A stretch of 61,466 nucleotides of DNA from an uncultured Pelagibacteraceae bacterium (GCA_902515625.1 CABXVD010000002.1:1-61466), one strand, 5' to 3'; counted from the stretch's first letter, positions 19,614 to 27,866 are shown. Notes: generated by a model from the sequence alone, not told the origin. Numbers and translations: made by a program.

Positions 19614-19835
19614 ATGCAAAACCAAGAAATAGTAAAAATAATAGAAAACCTAGGAGGCCGAAGAGGTTATGAGGAGAAAAGAGCATCAAAATTAGGTTTT
19701 ACATGTCTCTATGATTACTTTGAATATAAAATATCAAAGAAACAGAAAGCTATTGAAAACGAGCAAAAAGAATTAGAAGCTGCAAAAGCTGAAGATCAAC
19801 CAAAGGCTGCTAAAAAAAGCTGTAGTTGTTGCTAA
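19614..19835 (+). CDS. small conserved-looking protein with Cys-rich tail
   Basis: This is a 73-residue, highly charged protein of unknown function. The first half (NLGGRRGYEEKRASKLGF) looks folded. A Lys/Glu/Ala helix follows, and the protein ends in SCSCC, four cysteines in the last five... residues, which could bind a metal or be modified. It lies 30 bases after umuC on the same strand and may be cotranscribed with umuDC, though a separate promoter is possible. The stop overlaps the stop of the convergent secreted enzyme gene by 4 bases. There is no signal peptide. Confidence 0.55.
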   Translation: MQNQEIVKIIENLGGRRGYEEKRASKLGFTCLYDYFEYKISKKQKAIENEQKELEAAKAEDQPKAAKKSCSCC

Positions 19836-20839
19836 AATTCCAAAGTTTTTGAAGATCCATCTTTATAAGTAAATTCTACTTTCTTTTTTGAAATACTTTT
19901 TATTGACTCAAATCCATCATATTCAGCAATAAAGTCATTTAATTTTTTTCTACCCTTTTTGCTCATTTTTGGTCCTGGGGCATTCACACCTACATCTATA
20001 ATTAATTCAGCTCCATTTAAAAATGCATTTACATAAGCTCTTACTGGAGATCCACAAGTCATTGCTTCTGTAAGCCAAATCGGTTTATTTACATCTACAC
20101 TTTTTAATAAAGCTGAAAATTCATCTACCCAAAGTTCTTTGTCACACTGCCCTTCTGGACCACTAATATGGTGAATATTTGCTATATCAAAATGATTTTT
20201 AATTTCTGGTAAAACTGATTTCCAGTACTTTCTATTTTCAGGAAACATTCCTGCAGCTCCAGCCATAACAATTACTGCGTCCGGTTGTTTTTCTTTAATA
20301 ACTTTGGAAGAAAAATTAAAGATTTCAATAAAGTCTTCCTTACTTCCTTTAAAAAACATACTAAATTCAGGTTCATTCATAATGTCCCAATATTTTATAG
20401 GTTTAGTAAGTCCAGGCATATCATTTGAGCCATCTCCATCATAACGATCAATTAACTTTAAAAGGAAAGTTTTATAATCATCCATTGAGCAAGGTTTGCT
20501 TAAATACTTAGTAAATTTTTTTCCAAAAGGACTTCTTGCTTTTTTTCTTTTACAAGATTTTTGTTCCCAATTTGCGTGAGGCCAAATAGTAGCTAAAATT
20601 ATTTGGTTATGTTGCTGTGCATAAAAAACATATTTGTCTGTATCTTCCCAATTAAAATTTCCTTTTTCTTTTTCTATATGGTTCCAGATAAAAGGACCTG
20701 GATGAGGTCTAACCCATTGCCCTTCTTTACCATGCATTTTCTCATCACGTATTTCAGTAAGTTCACCAAACCTTGATTCTGAAAATGATGAATTAGAAAA
20801 TAAAATTAAAAAAATAATAAAGAAAAATAATTTTTTCAT
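19832..20839 (-). CDS. secreted clan GH-A-like glycoside hydrolase
   Basis: The 335-residue protein has a signal peptide (about residues 1-20) and a TIM-barrel pattern. The probable acid/base is Glu156 in WDIMNEPEF, the Asn-Glu pair at the end of strand 4 typical of clan GH-A. The probable nucleophile is Glu258 in PIWLTEAM at the end of strand 7. Other barrel strands are visible at IILATIWPHANW and DIANIHH. The substrate is unknown; GH39- and GH5-like proteins look like this. It lies 18 bases after the Met-rich gene, so a shared transcript and a role on an exported or surface glycan are plausible but inferred. Confidence 0.65.
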   Translation of the reverse strand: MKKLFFFIIFLILFSNSSFSESRFGELTEIRDEKMHGKEGQWVRPHPGPFIWNHIEKEKGNFNWEDTDKYVFYAQQHNQIILATIWPHANWEQKSCKRKKARSPFGKKFTKYLSKPCSMDDYKTFLLKLIDRYDGDGSNDMPGLTKPIKYWDIMNEPEFSMFFKGSKEDFIEIFNFSSKVIKEKQPDAVIVMAGAAGMFPENRKYWKSVLPEIKNHFDIANIHHISGPEGQCDKELWVDEFSALLKSVDVNKPIWLTEAMTCGSPVRAYVNAFLNGAELIIDVGVNAPGPKMSKKGRKKLNDFIAEYDGFESIKSISKKKVEFTYKDGSSKTLEF

Positions 20840-20857
20840 TATTTTATTAGACCTTAA

Positions 20858-23329
20858 TTAGTTCCCTGGACCTCCTGGATCTCCTGGACCACCTGGGCCA
20901 CCTGGGCCACCTGGGCCACCTGGATCTCCTGGGCCACCTGGGCCACCTGGACCTCCTGGATCTCCTGGGCCTCCTGGTCCCATATCCCCTATTCCACCTG
21001 GGCCTCCTGGACCTCCTAAATCACCTATTCCACCTGGCATTCCACCCATATCTCCCGGACCTCCTGGACCTCCTGGCATACCACCCATATCACCCATCGG
21101 ACCCATATCTCCTGGACCACCAGGACCACCTGCCATAGCTCCTGCCATAGCTCCACCCATTGTTCCTGACATTCCATCTTGCATAGCACCACCCATGGCT
21201 TTACCCATGTCACCTTCGCCCATGCCTTCCATTCCCATTGCTGCACCCATTGCATGAGAACCCATAGCTGAAGCTGCTGCACCTTGAGCAGCCATAGCAG
21301 ATCCCATTGCAGCACCTGCTAGTCCTCCTTCTCCATCAGCTGCCATTGCAGCACCTGCTACATTTCCAATTGCTGCTCCTGGATCCACTCCAGTTCCCAT
21401 CGCAGCAGAAACTTGTCCTAAATTCATTCCACCTTTCATTCCACCATCAATTCCCTCTGGCGCTCCTCCCATTATATCTCCTAATTTTGTACCCTCTGGA
21501 CCTCCAGCTAATCCCATGCTTGCCGCCATTTCAGGATTCATTTGTGCATCTAAATTCATTTCTCCCATTCCAACCATTCCACCACTCATAGCTGCTAATC
21601 CCATGTCACCACCTTCCATTCCCATGGCACCACTTAAACCTTTCATACCTTCAGCCCCCATAGCTGCCATAGTACCTTGGTTAACTAAACCTACTTCCAT
21701 CATATCTCCCATAGAAGCAGCTGACATATTTCCAGCCTTTGCCATATCTGCAACACCTTGTATAGCCTTACTACCTAGTCCAGCAACATTTGTTGACATT
21801 ATTGTTGTTACATCCATTCCAGCTATACCTGCTGCACCCATGCTTGCAACCATTCCTGGAGTTAATCCTGTTTGCATAGCCATATCAGTCATTCCTAAAT
21901 TATCTATTTCTCCAGTTTCCATTCCAGTCATGTTTGCCATTGCTGCACCCATGTCAGCTTTAGACATATTATCAATAACTCCACCCACCATGCCTCCAGC
22001 TGGATTATTTGGATCTAAAGCTCCAACACCTAAAGCTGTCATTCCCTCAGGTGGTGCCATTGCCCCTGGCAAACCTCCAGCTAAAGACGGTTTAGCCATT
22101 ACCATGGCACCCATCATCATACCTGTTTCACTGATGTTTTCTGGCATTTCTAAAGCCTCTGGAGCAGCCATATTGTTTGCAAATGAATTTTCCATCGCCA
22201 TTCCTTTTTGAATTGCAGTTTGTTCTTTAGGTGCTTTCCCAGATATTGCCTGACTTATCATTCCAACCGTTCCTGACATTGCTGAAACTATTCCAGCTTC
22301 TGGATTTACAAAAGCTGTTTGAAGTGATTGAGCCATTTGTTCCATTCCAACATCAGCCATAACTTTTCCAATTTCTTTCATTCCTTCAATACCACCCATA
22401 CCTTTGGCCATATCAGTCATTCCTTGCATTCCAATATTAGCTTCCATACTTTTCATCATTTCATCACCCATACCTTTGGCACTCATTGTTGCTACGATTG
22501 CACCAGTCATAGTTTGACCCATTTGACCCATTGCTTCTGGATTAGCAGCAAGTGTTTCAAGTGCAGCAGTTGCTGCACCAACTGGAAGAGCGTTAAGAGC
22601 TCCAGCCATCATCGCAGGATTCATTCCCATCTCTGCAACATTCATAGAAGCAAAATCTCCTGGATTAAAAGTTTCCATATCAAAGTTAGCCGAACCAGTT
22701 ATAGACTCCATATCTACCATACCTGCAGTGGCTAAACCCTCCATTGCTGTACCCATCCCAATACCTTGAGTGTCCAAAGATCCCATCATTCCTTTTGCAT
22801 CAAATCCTGCAGCGTCTAAAGCATTCATTTGACCAGCCATTTTTTGTAATGACACAACTTTTCCAGCTCCCATATGACCAGCTATACTTGATAAAGCAGC
22901 CATCTCCTCTGGGGAAAAATCTTGTGCAAAATCAATTCCTGTCATATCAAGCGCTGTTGGATCAGGAATAGCTCCTAAAGCCATGTCTGTGACACCTTCG
23001 ACTAAAGACATTGCTTGGACTGCAGAAGTAATATCTCCTTTGGATAAACTATCTGTAGCAAACTCCATTGCACTTTCAGCTTGAGCTATTGATACGTCTA
23101 GAGCTTTACCTATATCACTTTTGGCTTCTCCTAAGGCTTCTGTTGCGCCAGATATATTTTCCACCACTTGATTTGCATCTGATGCTAATTGATCAGCAGC
23201 TGCTTGGGCTGAACTTCCCGCTGCTTCTGAAATATTAGACATTGATGCTATATCATTTGCTTTAGCGGCTAAGTTAAAAAATAAAAAAAATATAATTAAA
23301 ATTTTGATTTTATTTTTTAAATACATCAA
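20858..23329 (-). CDS. giant secreted Met/Gly/Ala-rich protein with collagen-like tail
   Basis: This 823-residue protein has a signal peptide (hydrophobic about 8-20, then AAKAND). A helical Ala/Asp/Ser region follows (about 25-115), with EFATDSLSKGDITSAVQA resembling part of the 324-residue protein at 35820. A long low-complexity body is rich in Met, Gly and Ala, with about one Met in four residues near MGQMGQTMTGAIVATM. It has almost no aromatic residues and no Cys. The last 90 residues are Gly-X-Y triplets, ending in 12 unbroken GGP/GDP triplets. The length and the conserved start support a real gene. Its start overlaps the end of the Lys-rich gene by 4 bases. Function unknown; a fibrous surface protein or a sulfur-rich store are guesses. 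Confidence 0.8.
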   Translation of the reverse strand: MMYLKNKIKILIIFFLFFNLAAKANDIASMSNISEAAGSSAQAAADQLASDANQVVENISGATEALGEAKSDIGKALDVSIAQAESAMEFATDSLSKGDITSAVQAMSLVEGVTDMALGAIPDPTALDMTGIDFAQDFSPEEMAALSSIAGHMGAGKVVSLQKMAGQMNALDAAGFDAKGMMGSLDTQGIGMGTAMEGLATAGMVDMESITGSANFDMETFNPGDFASMNVAEMGMNPAMMAGALNALPVGAATAALETLAANPEAMGQMGQTMTGAIVATMSAKGMGDEMMKSMEANIGMQGMTDMAKGMGGIEGMKEIGKVMADVGMEQMAQSLQTAFVNPEAGIVSAMSGTVGMISQAISGKAPKEQTAIQKGMAMENSFANNMAAPEALEMPENISETGMMMGAMVMAKPSLAGGLPGAMAPPEGMTALGVGALDPNNPAGGMVGGVIDNMSKADMGAAMANMTGMETGEIDNLGMTDMAMQTGLTPGMVASMGAAGIAGMDVTTIMSTNVAGLGSKAIQGVADMAKAGNMSAASMGDMMEVGLVNQGTMAAMGAEGMKGLSGAMGMEGGDMGLAAMSGGMVGMGEMNLDAQMNPEMAASMGLAGGPEGTKLGDIMGGAPEGIDGGMKGGMNLGQVSAAMGTGVDPGAAIGNVAGAAMAADGEGGLAGAAMGSAMAAQGAAASAMGSHAMGAAMGMEGMGEGDMGKAMGGAMQDGMSGTMGGAMAGAMAGGPGGPGDMGPMGDMGGMPGGPGGPGDMGGMPGGIGDLGGPGGPGGIGDMGPGGPGDPGGPGGPGGPGDPGGPGGPGGPGGPGDPGGPGN
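20861..21130 (-). repeat. tandem 9-base repeats coding a collagen-like tail
   Basis: Imperfect 9-base units built on CCTGGGCCA / CCTGGACCT repeat through the 3' end of the gene, coding Gly-Gly-Pro and Gly-Asp-Pro. Two single Pro insertions and one GP dipeptide break the triplet register before the final unbroken run of 12 triplets. The GC content is far above the surrounding AT-rich DNA. Such tracts change length easily by slippage in whole triplets, so tail length may vary between strains. Confidence 0.85.
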
Positions 23330-24034
23330 TTACCTTCTTTTATTTTTTCTTGAGCTTTTATAGTAGCTGCTCTCTGAGCATTAACTTTAGCAGTTGCAAT
23401 TTGTTTTTTAAGATTTGATAAAACTGCAGCTCTTTCTGCAATTTCTGGAGTTAGTTCTTTCTCTTTTTTTTTCTTTTTCTTTTTATTTTTTTTGTATGCT
23501 ACAAAAAGCATCTTACCAGTAGCCCAAAACTTCAAAACTGCTTCTGATGATTTTGCTTTTGGAGAAATATTCAAACTCATTCTCATAGCTTCTCTTCCCT
23601 TTTTTAAACCTTCTAATGTTTCTACCTTGGCATTTTTATCACTAAGCATTTCATTATATAGAGCCTCAAAGTAGGCCATATCCCTAATCATATGGTGCTG
23701 ATATTTATTTAGCTCTCCTTTACCTTTTACAAATCTTGCATAAACTTTTGATCCAGCTTTTCTCTGTTTTTTTTTACTTGTCGAGTCTGTTTTAGAAAAC
23801 ATCCCTTCTGGATAATTTATTTTTTCGTAAACAAATGCTGCTGGTCTTTCATTTTCAGGCCAATCTTTTAATTTCTCGTACTTTTCGCAATAGATGCAAT
23901 CTTTTTCTTTTTTGTCTTTTGCTAATGAATTTGATGATGAAAAAATTAAAATATTGAGAACTAAAATTAAAGAAGCTATCTCAAAATATTTTTTAAAATT
24001 TGGGCCTGGCTAAACCTTTGCTATAATGTCGCAT
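23326..24034 (-). CDS. Lys-rich exported protein, 5' end frameshifted or with odd start
   Basis: A conventional ATG at 23802 gives 158 residues, but the reading frame stays open upstream to 24009. It encodes a signal peptide (ASLILVLNILIFSSSNSLA), a CIYC motif and YPEGM, whose Met is that ATG. The paralog at 36796 also has a signal peptide and YPEGM, so coding certainly begins upstream. No ATG, GTG or TTG occurs in that frame. An ATG at 24034 in the next frame would join after losing one base in the A-run at 23995-23998. Either a frameshift (real or sequencing error) or an ATT/ATA start is needed. The middle shares AMRMSL and EAVLKFWATGKML with the paralog; a Lys-rich linker and Ala-rich helix follow. 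Confidence 0.65.
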
Positions 24035-24217
24035 CACAATTTAGAATACTTCGAATTTATAAAAATAAAAAGTATTAAAATTTAGGATAAATAATGAATT
24101 TTAATATTTTATTCAATCAAGAATTGTAAATATAAAAATTTTTTAAAAATCAGCAAAAGAATTATTTACTGAAATAATAAAAATTAAGATAGGTAGTAAA
24201 ATTGCTTTTGTAAAAAA

Positions 24218-25090
24218 TTATTTAATTTTTTCTATGTCATTTATATTTGATAAAGAATTATTTAATTCTTCAATATTTTCTCTTAAAGCTAAACTAGAAA
24301 TTGAATAAATCATAATTAGCAATAACACTAAGGGTAATGAAGTGATGATTGAAGCATTACTTTTAATCAATAATATATAAAAAACAATAAACAAAGCTGA
24401 ACGAATTAAGACTGTTTTTCTATAAACACCAATAATTGAAAGGGAATGTTTTAATAAATTAAAAAAACTCATTTGAGATGGGCCAAAATACCTAGTTCCT
24501 CTAATCGATGGTAGAGATACTAAATCTTTTTCTACTTTTCTTAATGATCCAGAGAAACTACTCCAAGTAGATTTTTCTTTTAACATTTTTTCAATTGTTA
24601 ATTTTGATAGACAGGTAAAGTTTCCAAATTTAATTGATTGACCTGTGAAAGCTAAAGTTAAAAATTTGTGAAATTTGTAACATATTTGAAAAAATAACCC
24701 CTCAGATCTTTTAACTCTTTCTCCTATAATTGATTGCTCACCTACTTGCTCAGAAAGTTTAATGAAGTTTCTGATTTCTTCAGGTCTATCTTCTCCATCC
24801 CCATCCATTGGAATTACATAATCAAATTCTTTTTTTTCATAAATATATTTTAATCCAGAAGCTATGCACCGTGCATGTCCCCTATTTTGTTTCATGTTTA
24901 TGATTTCAAAAGAATGAATATTTTCTAGATTTGGGTAATTATCTAAAATTTGTTGTGATGACGCATCATTTATTACTAAAATTGATACTTCTGCGTTTAC
25001 ACTATTTAGCTCTCCATTAATATTTTCAATTAATTTTGTTAAAGACTCCCTATCGTTATAAATAGGAATTAAAATTGTATATTTTTTCAT
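24218..25090 (-). CDS. GT2 polyprenyl-phosphate glycosyltransferase-like protein
   Basis: The 290-residue protein has the GT2 opening YTILIPIYNDRESL (about 4-17). The acidic metal-site pattern follows: VLVIND (about 38-43) and YVIPMDGDGEDRPEEI (about 90-105), the DGDG..DRPEE signature of dolichol-phosphate-mannose-synthase/GtrB-like enzymes. Two hydrophobic segments near the C-terminus (about 225-270) anchor it in the membrane. Such enzymes load a sugar onto a lipid carrier. The gene lies 3 bases after a PMT/GT39-type transferase gene, a usual pairing for transfer of lipid-carried sugar. About 180 bases of AT-rich DNA with nothing recognisable separate it from the Lys-rich gene. Confidence 0.8.
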   Translation of the reverse strand: MKKYTILIPIYNDRESLTKLIENINGELNSVNAEVSILVINDASSQQILDNYPNLENIHSFEIINMKQNRGHARCIASGLKYIYEKKEFDYVIPMDGDGEDRPEEIRNFIKLSEQVGEQSIIGERVKRSEGLFFQICYKFHKFLTLAFTGQSIKFGNFTCLSKLTIEKMLKEKSTWSSFSGSLRKVEKDLVSLPSIRGTRYFGPSQMSFFNLLKHSLSIIGVYRKTVLIRSALFIVFYILLIKSNASIITSLPLVLLLIMIYSISSLALRENIEELNNSLSNINDIEKIK

Positions 25091-25093
25091 AAA

Positions 25094-26416
25094 CTATCTT
25101 GAACCTACACAGACACTATCAAGACACATATAATCTTTCAATTTATCTAGTTTAGATCTTTCTACAAAACCTTCCCAAACTGGTCTTGATTTTAGATAAT
25201 AAGATAAATTACCAGCATTCCATTCATTACCTAAAACAACAGTAATTTTTGAATCAAATTGTTGATCCCATGCATATTGTGTTTTGATGGCAATTTCCTT
25301 TCCAGGATAATCTGTTCTTTTATCGTCCTTTGAAATTGATACGTAAGCATAAAGTACAGGTGATAAGAAGAAAAAGAACACAAATCCAATCACAAATGGT
25401 TTTAATTTTTTGATATTGATTTGAGTTTTAAGAATGTAAACAAATAATGTGCCAAAAAATAAATAAAATGGTGTCATCCACATAGTTCTAATTTTTGATC
25501 CGGTTATGAATGAAGTTAAAAACATTAATAAAATTGGTAAAAGATTGATAGATAATAAAAAAAGTAATTTTTTATCTTTAAAATTTATTTTAAATTTTAA
25601 TTTTTGAACTAATAACCAAGTTAAAATTAAAAATGGAATTAATATCCCAATTTGCTTCCCTACAAAAATTAAAGGAAATTGAATATGGTTTATTAAGCTT
25701 GATTGTTCCAAGCCTGTTCTACCAAGACCATAAGTAATTGTAATAAACTCATTGTTGGTAAGCCAAATAAAGTGGGGAACCAAAGCAACTAAAAATACTT
25801 CAGCAGTTATCAAATAATTAAAATCAAATTTTCGGTCTTTCTTGATGAAGATTAGATAAATAAACAAAAGATCAATAGACACTAAAAGATAAAGAAATAA
25901 GTATTTGGATAAAAAACCAAACGCTGCAAACAGACCTACTAAAAAACAGTCAGAAAATTTAATGTTTTTTCTACTAAATATTCTCCATGAATAATAAGCA
26001 GTGAGCGACCAGAAAGGTAGTTGGCAAACATTTACGTTAAATTCTGGTGAAGTAAAATTATAAAAATAAATAGTTTCAATTAATAAAACTGAAATTAAAC
26101 CTAATAAGTTGTTATTTAAGATTTCTTTAGAGAGTTTAAAAACATAATAGAACGAGAAAACTACAAAAATTTGACTAAGAAAATAATAAGCCCAATCTTG
26201 TGAACCAAAAATTTGATAAAATACTTCTGGAAAAAAAGCACTCATGGGTGGGTGTTTATTAAATCCCCAATCTAAATTACTCCCCCAAGCTAAAGCTTCA
26301 ATAGTGTCCAAAGGTAAGTTATGATTAGTAAGCGATGGAATCGAGGTCCAGAATATTAGATGAGCTAAAACAAAAATATAAAAAATATTATTTATATTCT
26401 TACTATTAATGCTCAT
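25094..26416 (-). CDS. GT39/PMT-like membrane glycosyltransferase
   Basis: This is a 440-residue protein with about nine to eleven hydrophobic segments. The first periplasmic loop carries the acidic motif LPLDTIEALAWGSNLDWGFNKHPP, part of the ArnT/PMT pattern in which Asp-Glu after helix 1 is catalytic and a KHPP follows. A soluble C-terminal part of about 75 residues contains two Cys (DYMCLDSVCVG) that may pair. It probably transfers a sugar from a lipid carrier to an acceptor at the periplasmic face. It is the first gene of the pair with the GT2 protein; acceptor unknown. Confidence 0.75.
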   Translation of the reverse strand: MSINSKNINNIFYIFVLAHLIFWTSIPSLTNHNLPLDTIEALAWGSNLDWGFNKHPPMSAFFPEVFYQIFGSQDWAYYFLSQIFVVFSFYYVFKLSKEILNNNLLGLISVLLIETIYFYNFTSPEFNVNVCQLPFWSLTAYYSWRIFSRKNIKFSDCFLVGLFAAFGFLSKYLFLYLLVSIDLLFIYLIFIKKDRKFDFNYLITAEVFLVALVPHFIWLTNNEFITITYGLGRTGLEQSSLINHIQFPLIFVGKQIGILIPFLILTWLLVQKLKFKINFKDKKLLFLLSINLLPILLMFLTSFITGSKIRTMWMTPFYLFFGTLFVYILKTQINIKKLKPFVIGFVFFFFLSPVLYAYVSISKDDKRTDYPGKEIAIKTQYAWDQQFDSKITVVLGNEWNAGNLSYYLKSRPVWEGFVERSKLDKLKDYMCLDSVCVGSR

Positions 26417-26445
26417 TTATAAATATTTATATCAAATCAGGTTGC

Positions 26446-26473
26446 TTGACACCCCTAATTTGCTGAATATACT
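26446..26473 (+). promoter_or_regulatory. dksA: sigma70-type promoter of dksA
   Basis: A -35 box TTGACA (26446-26451, perfect consensus) and a -10 box TATACT (26468-26473) are separated by 16 bases. The expected start of transcription is near 26480, giving a leader of only about 14 bases with no Shine-Dalgarno sequence. It is the best consensus promoter I can see in the window. Confidence 0.7.
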
Positions 26474-26493
26474 CCGGAGCTCAAAATTTACCT

Positions 26494-27021
26494 ATGCCAA
26501 AGTCTACTAAAGTAAAGAAAAAAGTCATCAAGCCAAAAACAAAGGCTAAGAGTAAACCAAAATCTAAAATTGTGAGCAAACCAAAAATAGCTGTAGCCAA
26601 AAGTCCTATCAAAATTTCAAAAACTTATGTACCAAAAGATAACGAAAAATATATGTGTGAAAAACATAAAGTTTTTTTCAGAATTAAACTTAATGAATGG
26701 AAAAAAGAATTGGTTAAGGCAAATAATGAAGCGCTTTACAATGGAAGCATGGATGATAATAGTATTTCAGCTGACATTGTTGATCAAGCAAGTTCCTATA
26801 CTGATAAAAATGTAGAAATGAAAGCTATCAATAGACAAATAAAACTAATTTCTGAAATTGATAAAGCTTTAATGAGAATTAGAGATGAAACATATGGATA
26901 TTGTTTAGATACAGCTGAGCCAATAGGATTAAAAAGATTAATGGCAAGACCAGTTGCGAAATATACTATTGCAGCTCAAGAGAAGCATGAAAAAGATGAG
27001 AAAGTTCACGCTGATGACTAG
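26494..27021 (+). CDS. dksA: DksA-like RNA polymerase secondary-channel factor
   Basis: DksA binds the secondary channel of RNA polymerase and, with ppGpp, adjusts rRNA and amino acid promoters. The 175-residue protein has a Lys/Pro-rich N-terminal extension (about residues 1-45), the coiled-coil with the tip Asp-Ala-like region ISADIVDQASS (about 90-100), and the C-terminal IRDETYGYCLDTAEPIG and RLMARPVAKYT. Of the four zinc Cys of E. coli DksA only the first remains; the others are Thr, Thr and Ala. Many alphaproteobacterial DksA proteins share this loss. Two membrane miniproteins follow, overlapping in series. Confidence 0.88.
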   Translation: MPKSTKVKKKVIKPKTKAKSKPKSKIVSKPKIAVAKSPIKISKTYVPKDNEKYMCEKHKVFFRIKLNEWKKELVKANNEALYNGSMDDNSISADIVDQASSYTDKNVEMKAINRQIKLISEIDKALMRIRDETYGYCLDTAEPIGLKRLMARPVAKYTIAAQEKHEKDEKVHADD

Positions 27022-27142
27022 AAAGAATAAAAGAAAATCTGCATATCAAAATTCTATTTCTTTCTTGTTTGCAAAAAAATATATTTATTTTTATTATCCT
27101 TTTATTTGGGCAATCTTAATACTTTACTTATTTCTTAAATGA
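27014..27142 (+). CDS. 42-residue membrane miniprotein
   Basis: This short reading frame starts at an ATG inside the last codons of dksA (8-base overlap) and ends 27142. It codes a basic N-terminus (TRKNKRKSAYQN) and one hydrophobic helix from about residue 22 to 41 (YIYFYYPFIWAILILYLFL). Its stop overlaps the ATG of the next miniprotein as ATGA. The overlap chain and a clear transmembrane segment support a real gene, although it is short and its function is unknown. Confidence 0.45.
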   Translation: MTRKNKRKSAYQNSISFLFAKKYIYFYYPFIWAILILYLFLK

Positions 27143-27234
27143 ACAAAAAAGTAATTTTAATAATCATTATAGTTATAGCAATTGAATTATCTGGGATGGG
27201 AATTTTTAGTTCTTTGTATAGATTGGTAAGCTAA
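27139..27234 (+). CDS. 31-residue membrane miniprotein
   Basis: This frame starts ATGA-overlapped with the previous miniprotein and codes MNKKVILIIIIVIAIELSG followed by a short polar end. It is a single transmembrane segment with a Lys-Lys start, which would place the N-terminus in the cytoplasm. It ends 2 bases before the stop of the convergent GST gene, so it fills the whole remaining space. It is too short for a family call; a role as a membrane-complex accessory subunit is possible. Confidence 0.4.
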   Translation: MNKKVILIIIIVIAIELSGMGIFSSLYRLVS

Positions 27235-27236
27235 AT

Positions 27237-27866
27237 TTAAGGCTTAGGTATAACTGCAGCTTTATCCATAAAAGCATAACCTTTAATAACTGCATCACGA
27301 TCTGCAATTTCTGAATACCATCTTGATAAATTTTGATAATTTTTAAGACCAATGTCGTGCCATTCGTGTCTAGCTAACCAAGGCCAGGTGGCAATATCTG
27401 CAATTGTATAATTTTCACCCGCTAAATATTTATTTTTTGATAAGTGATCTTCTAAAACCTCATAAATACTTTTGGTTATTTCAAAATATCTTTTTTCACC
27501 AGCTTCACTTAAGCCTTTATTAAATTTATAAAAATAGTGGTATTGTCCTATCATTGGTCCAATCAATCCCATTTGTGCCATTAACCATTGATCAATATTT
27601 AATTTATTCTCTTCGTCATAAAACTTCCCACTTCTTTCTGATAAATAAATGAGGATTGCGCCAGATTCAAAAATGGCTTGGTTATTATTTGAATGGTCAA
27701 TAATTGTAGGTATTTTTGCAAAAGGGCTAATCTTTTTAAATTCAGGTTTAAATTGGTCACCCTTAGCTAAATCTAATTTTGTAACTTTGTATTCAAAACC
27801 TATTTCCTCCAACATTATACTTATTTTTTTTCCATTAGGTGTGTCGGACGAAAACAATTCAATCAT
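27237..27866 (-). CDS. glutathione S-transferase family protein
   Basis: The 210-residue protein begins MIELFSSDTPNGKKISIMLEEIGFEY, the thioredoxin-like N-terminal domain of bacterial GSTs of the YfcG/Ure2p-like type. AKIPTIID (cis-Pro) and FESGAILIYLSER (glutathione-binding Glu-Ser) follow at about residues 50-75. The all-helical C-terminal domain holds YTIADIATWPW (the N-capping box, about 150-160). A GTG/ATG further upstream at 27917 would add 17 residues inside the neighbouring gene, so 27866 is chosen. It overlaps the reductase gene by 8 bases and is the last gene of that string. Confidence 0.88.
   Translation of the reverse strand: MIELFSSDTPNGKKISIMLEEIGFEYKVTKLDLAKGDQFKPEFKKISPFAKIPTIIDHSNNNQAIFESGAILIYLSERSGKFYDEENKLNIDQWLMAQMGLIGPMIGQYHYFYKFNKGLSEAGEKRYFEITKSIYEVLEDHLSKNKYLAGENYTIADIATWPWLARHEWHDIGLKNYQNLSRWYSEIADRDAVIKGYAFMDKAAVIPKP

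Noticed and set aside
20864-20990. GC-rich 9-base tandem units, considered as a CRISPR-like or non-coding repeat array
   Set aside because: Units are contiguous without spacers and code unbroken Gly-X-Y triplets in the gene frame.
21307-22971. Several long open frames on the plus strand opposite the Met-rich gene
   Set aside because: They are mirror products of biased codons: Met ATG reads as CAT, and Gly/Ala codons avoid stops on the other strand. The minus frame has a signal peptide and a clear protein repeat pattern.
24035-24217. 183-base gap between the Lys-rich gene and the GT2 gene, checked for an RNA gene or small gene
   Set aside because: Very AT-rich, only trivial frames (for example eleven codons), no stem of note and no tRNA features.
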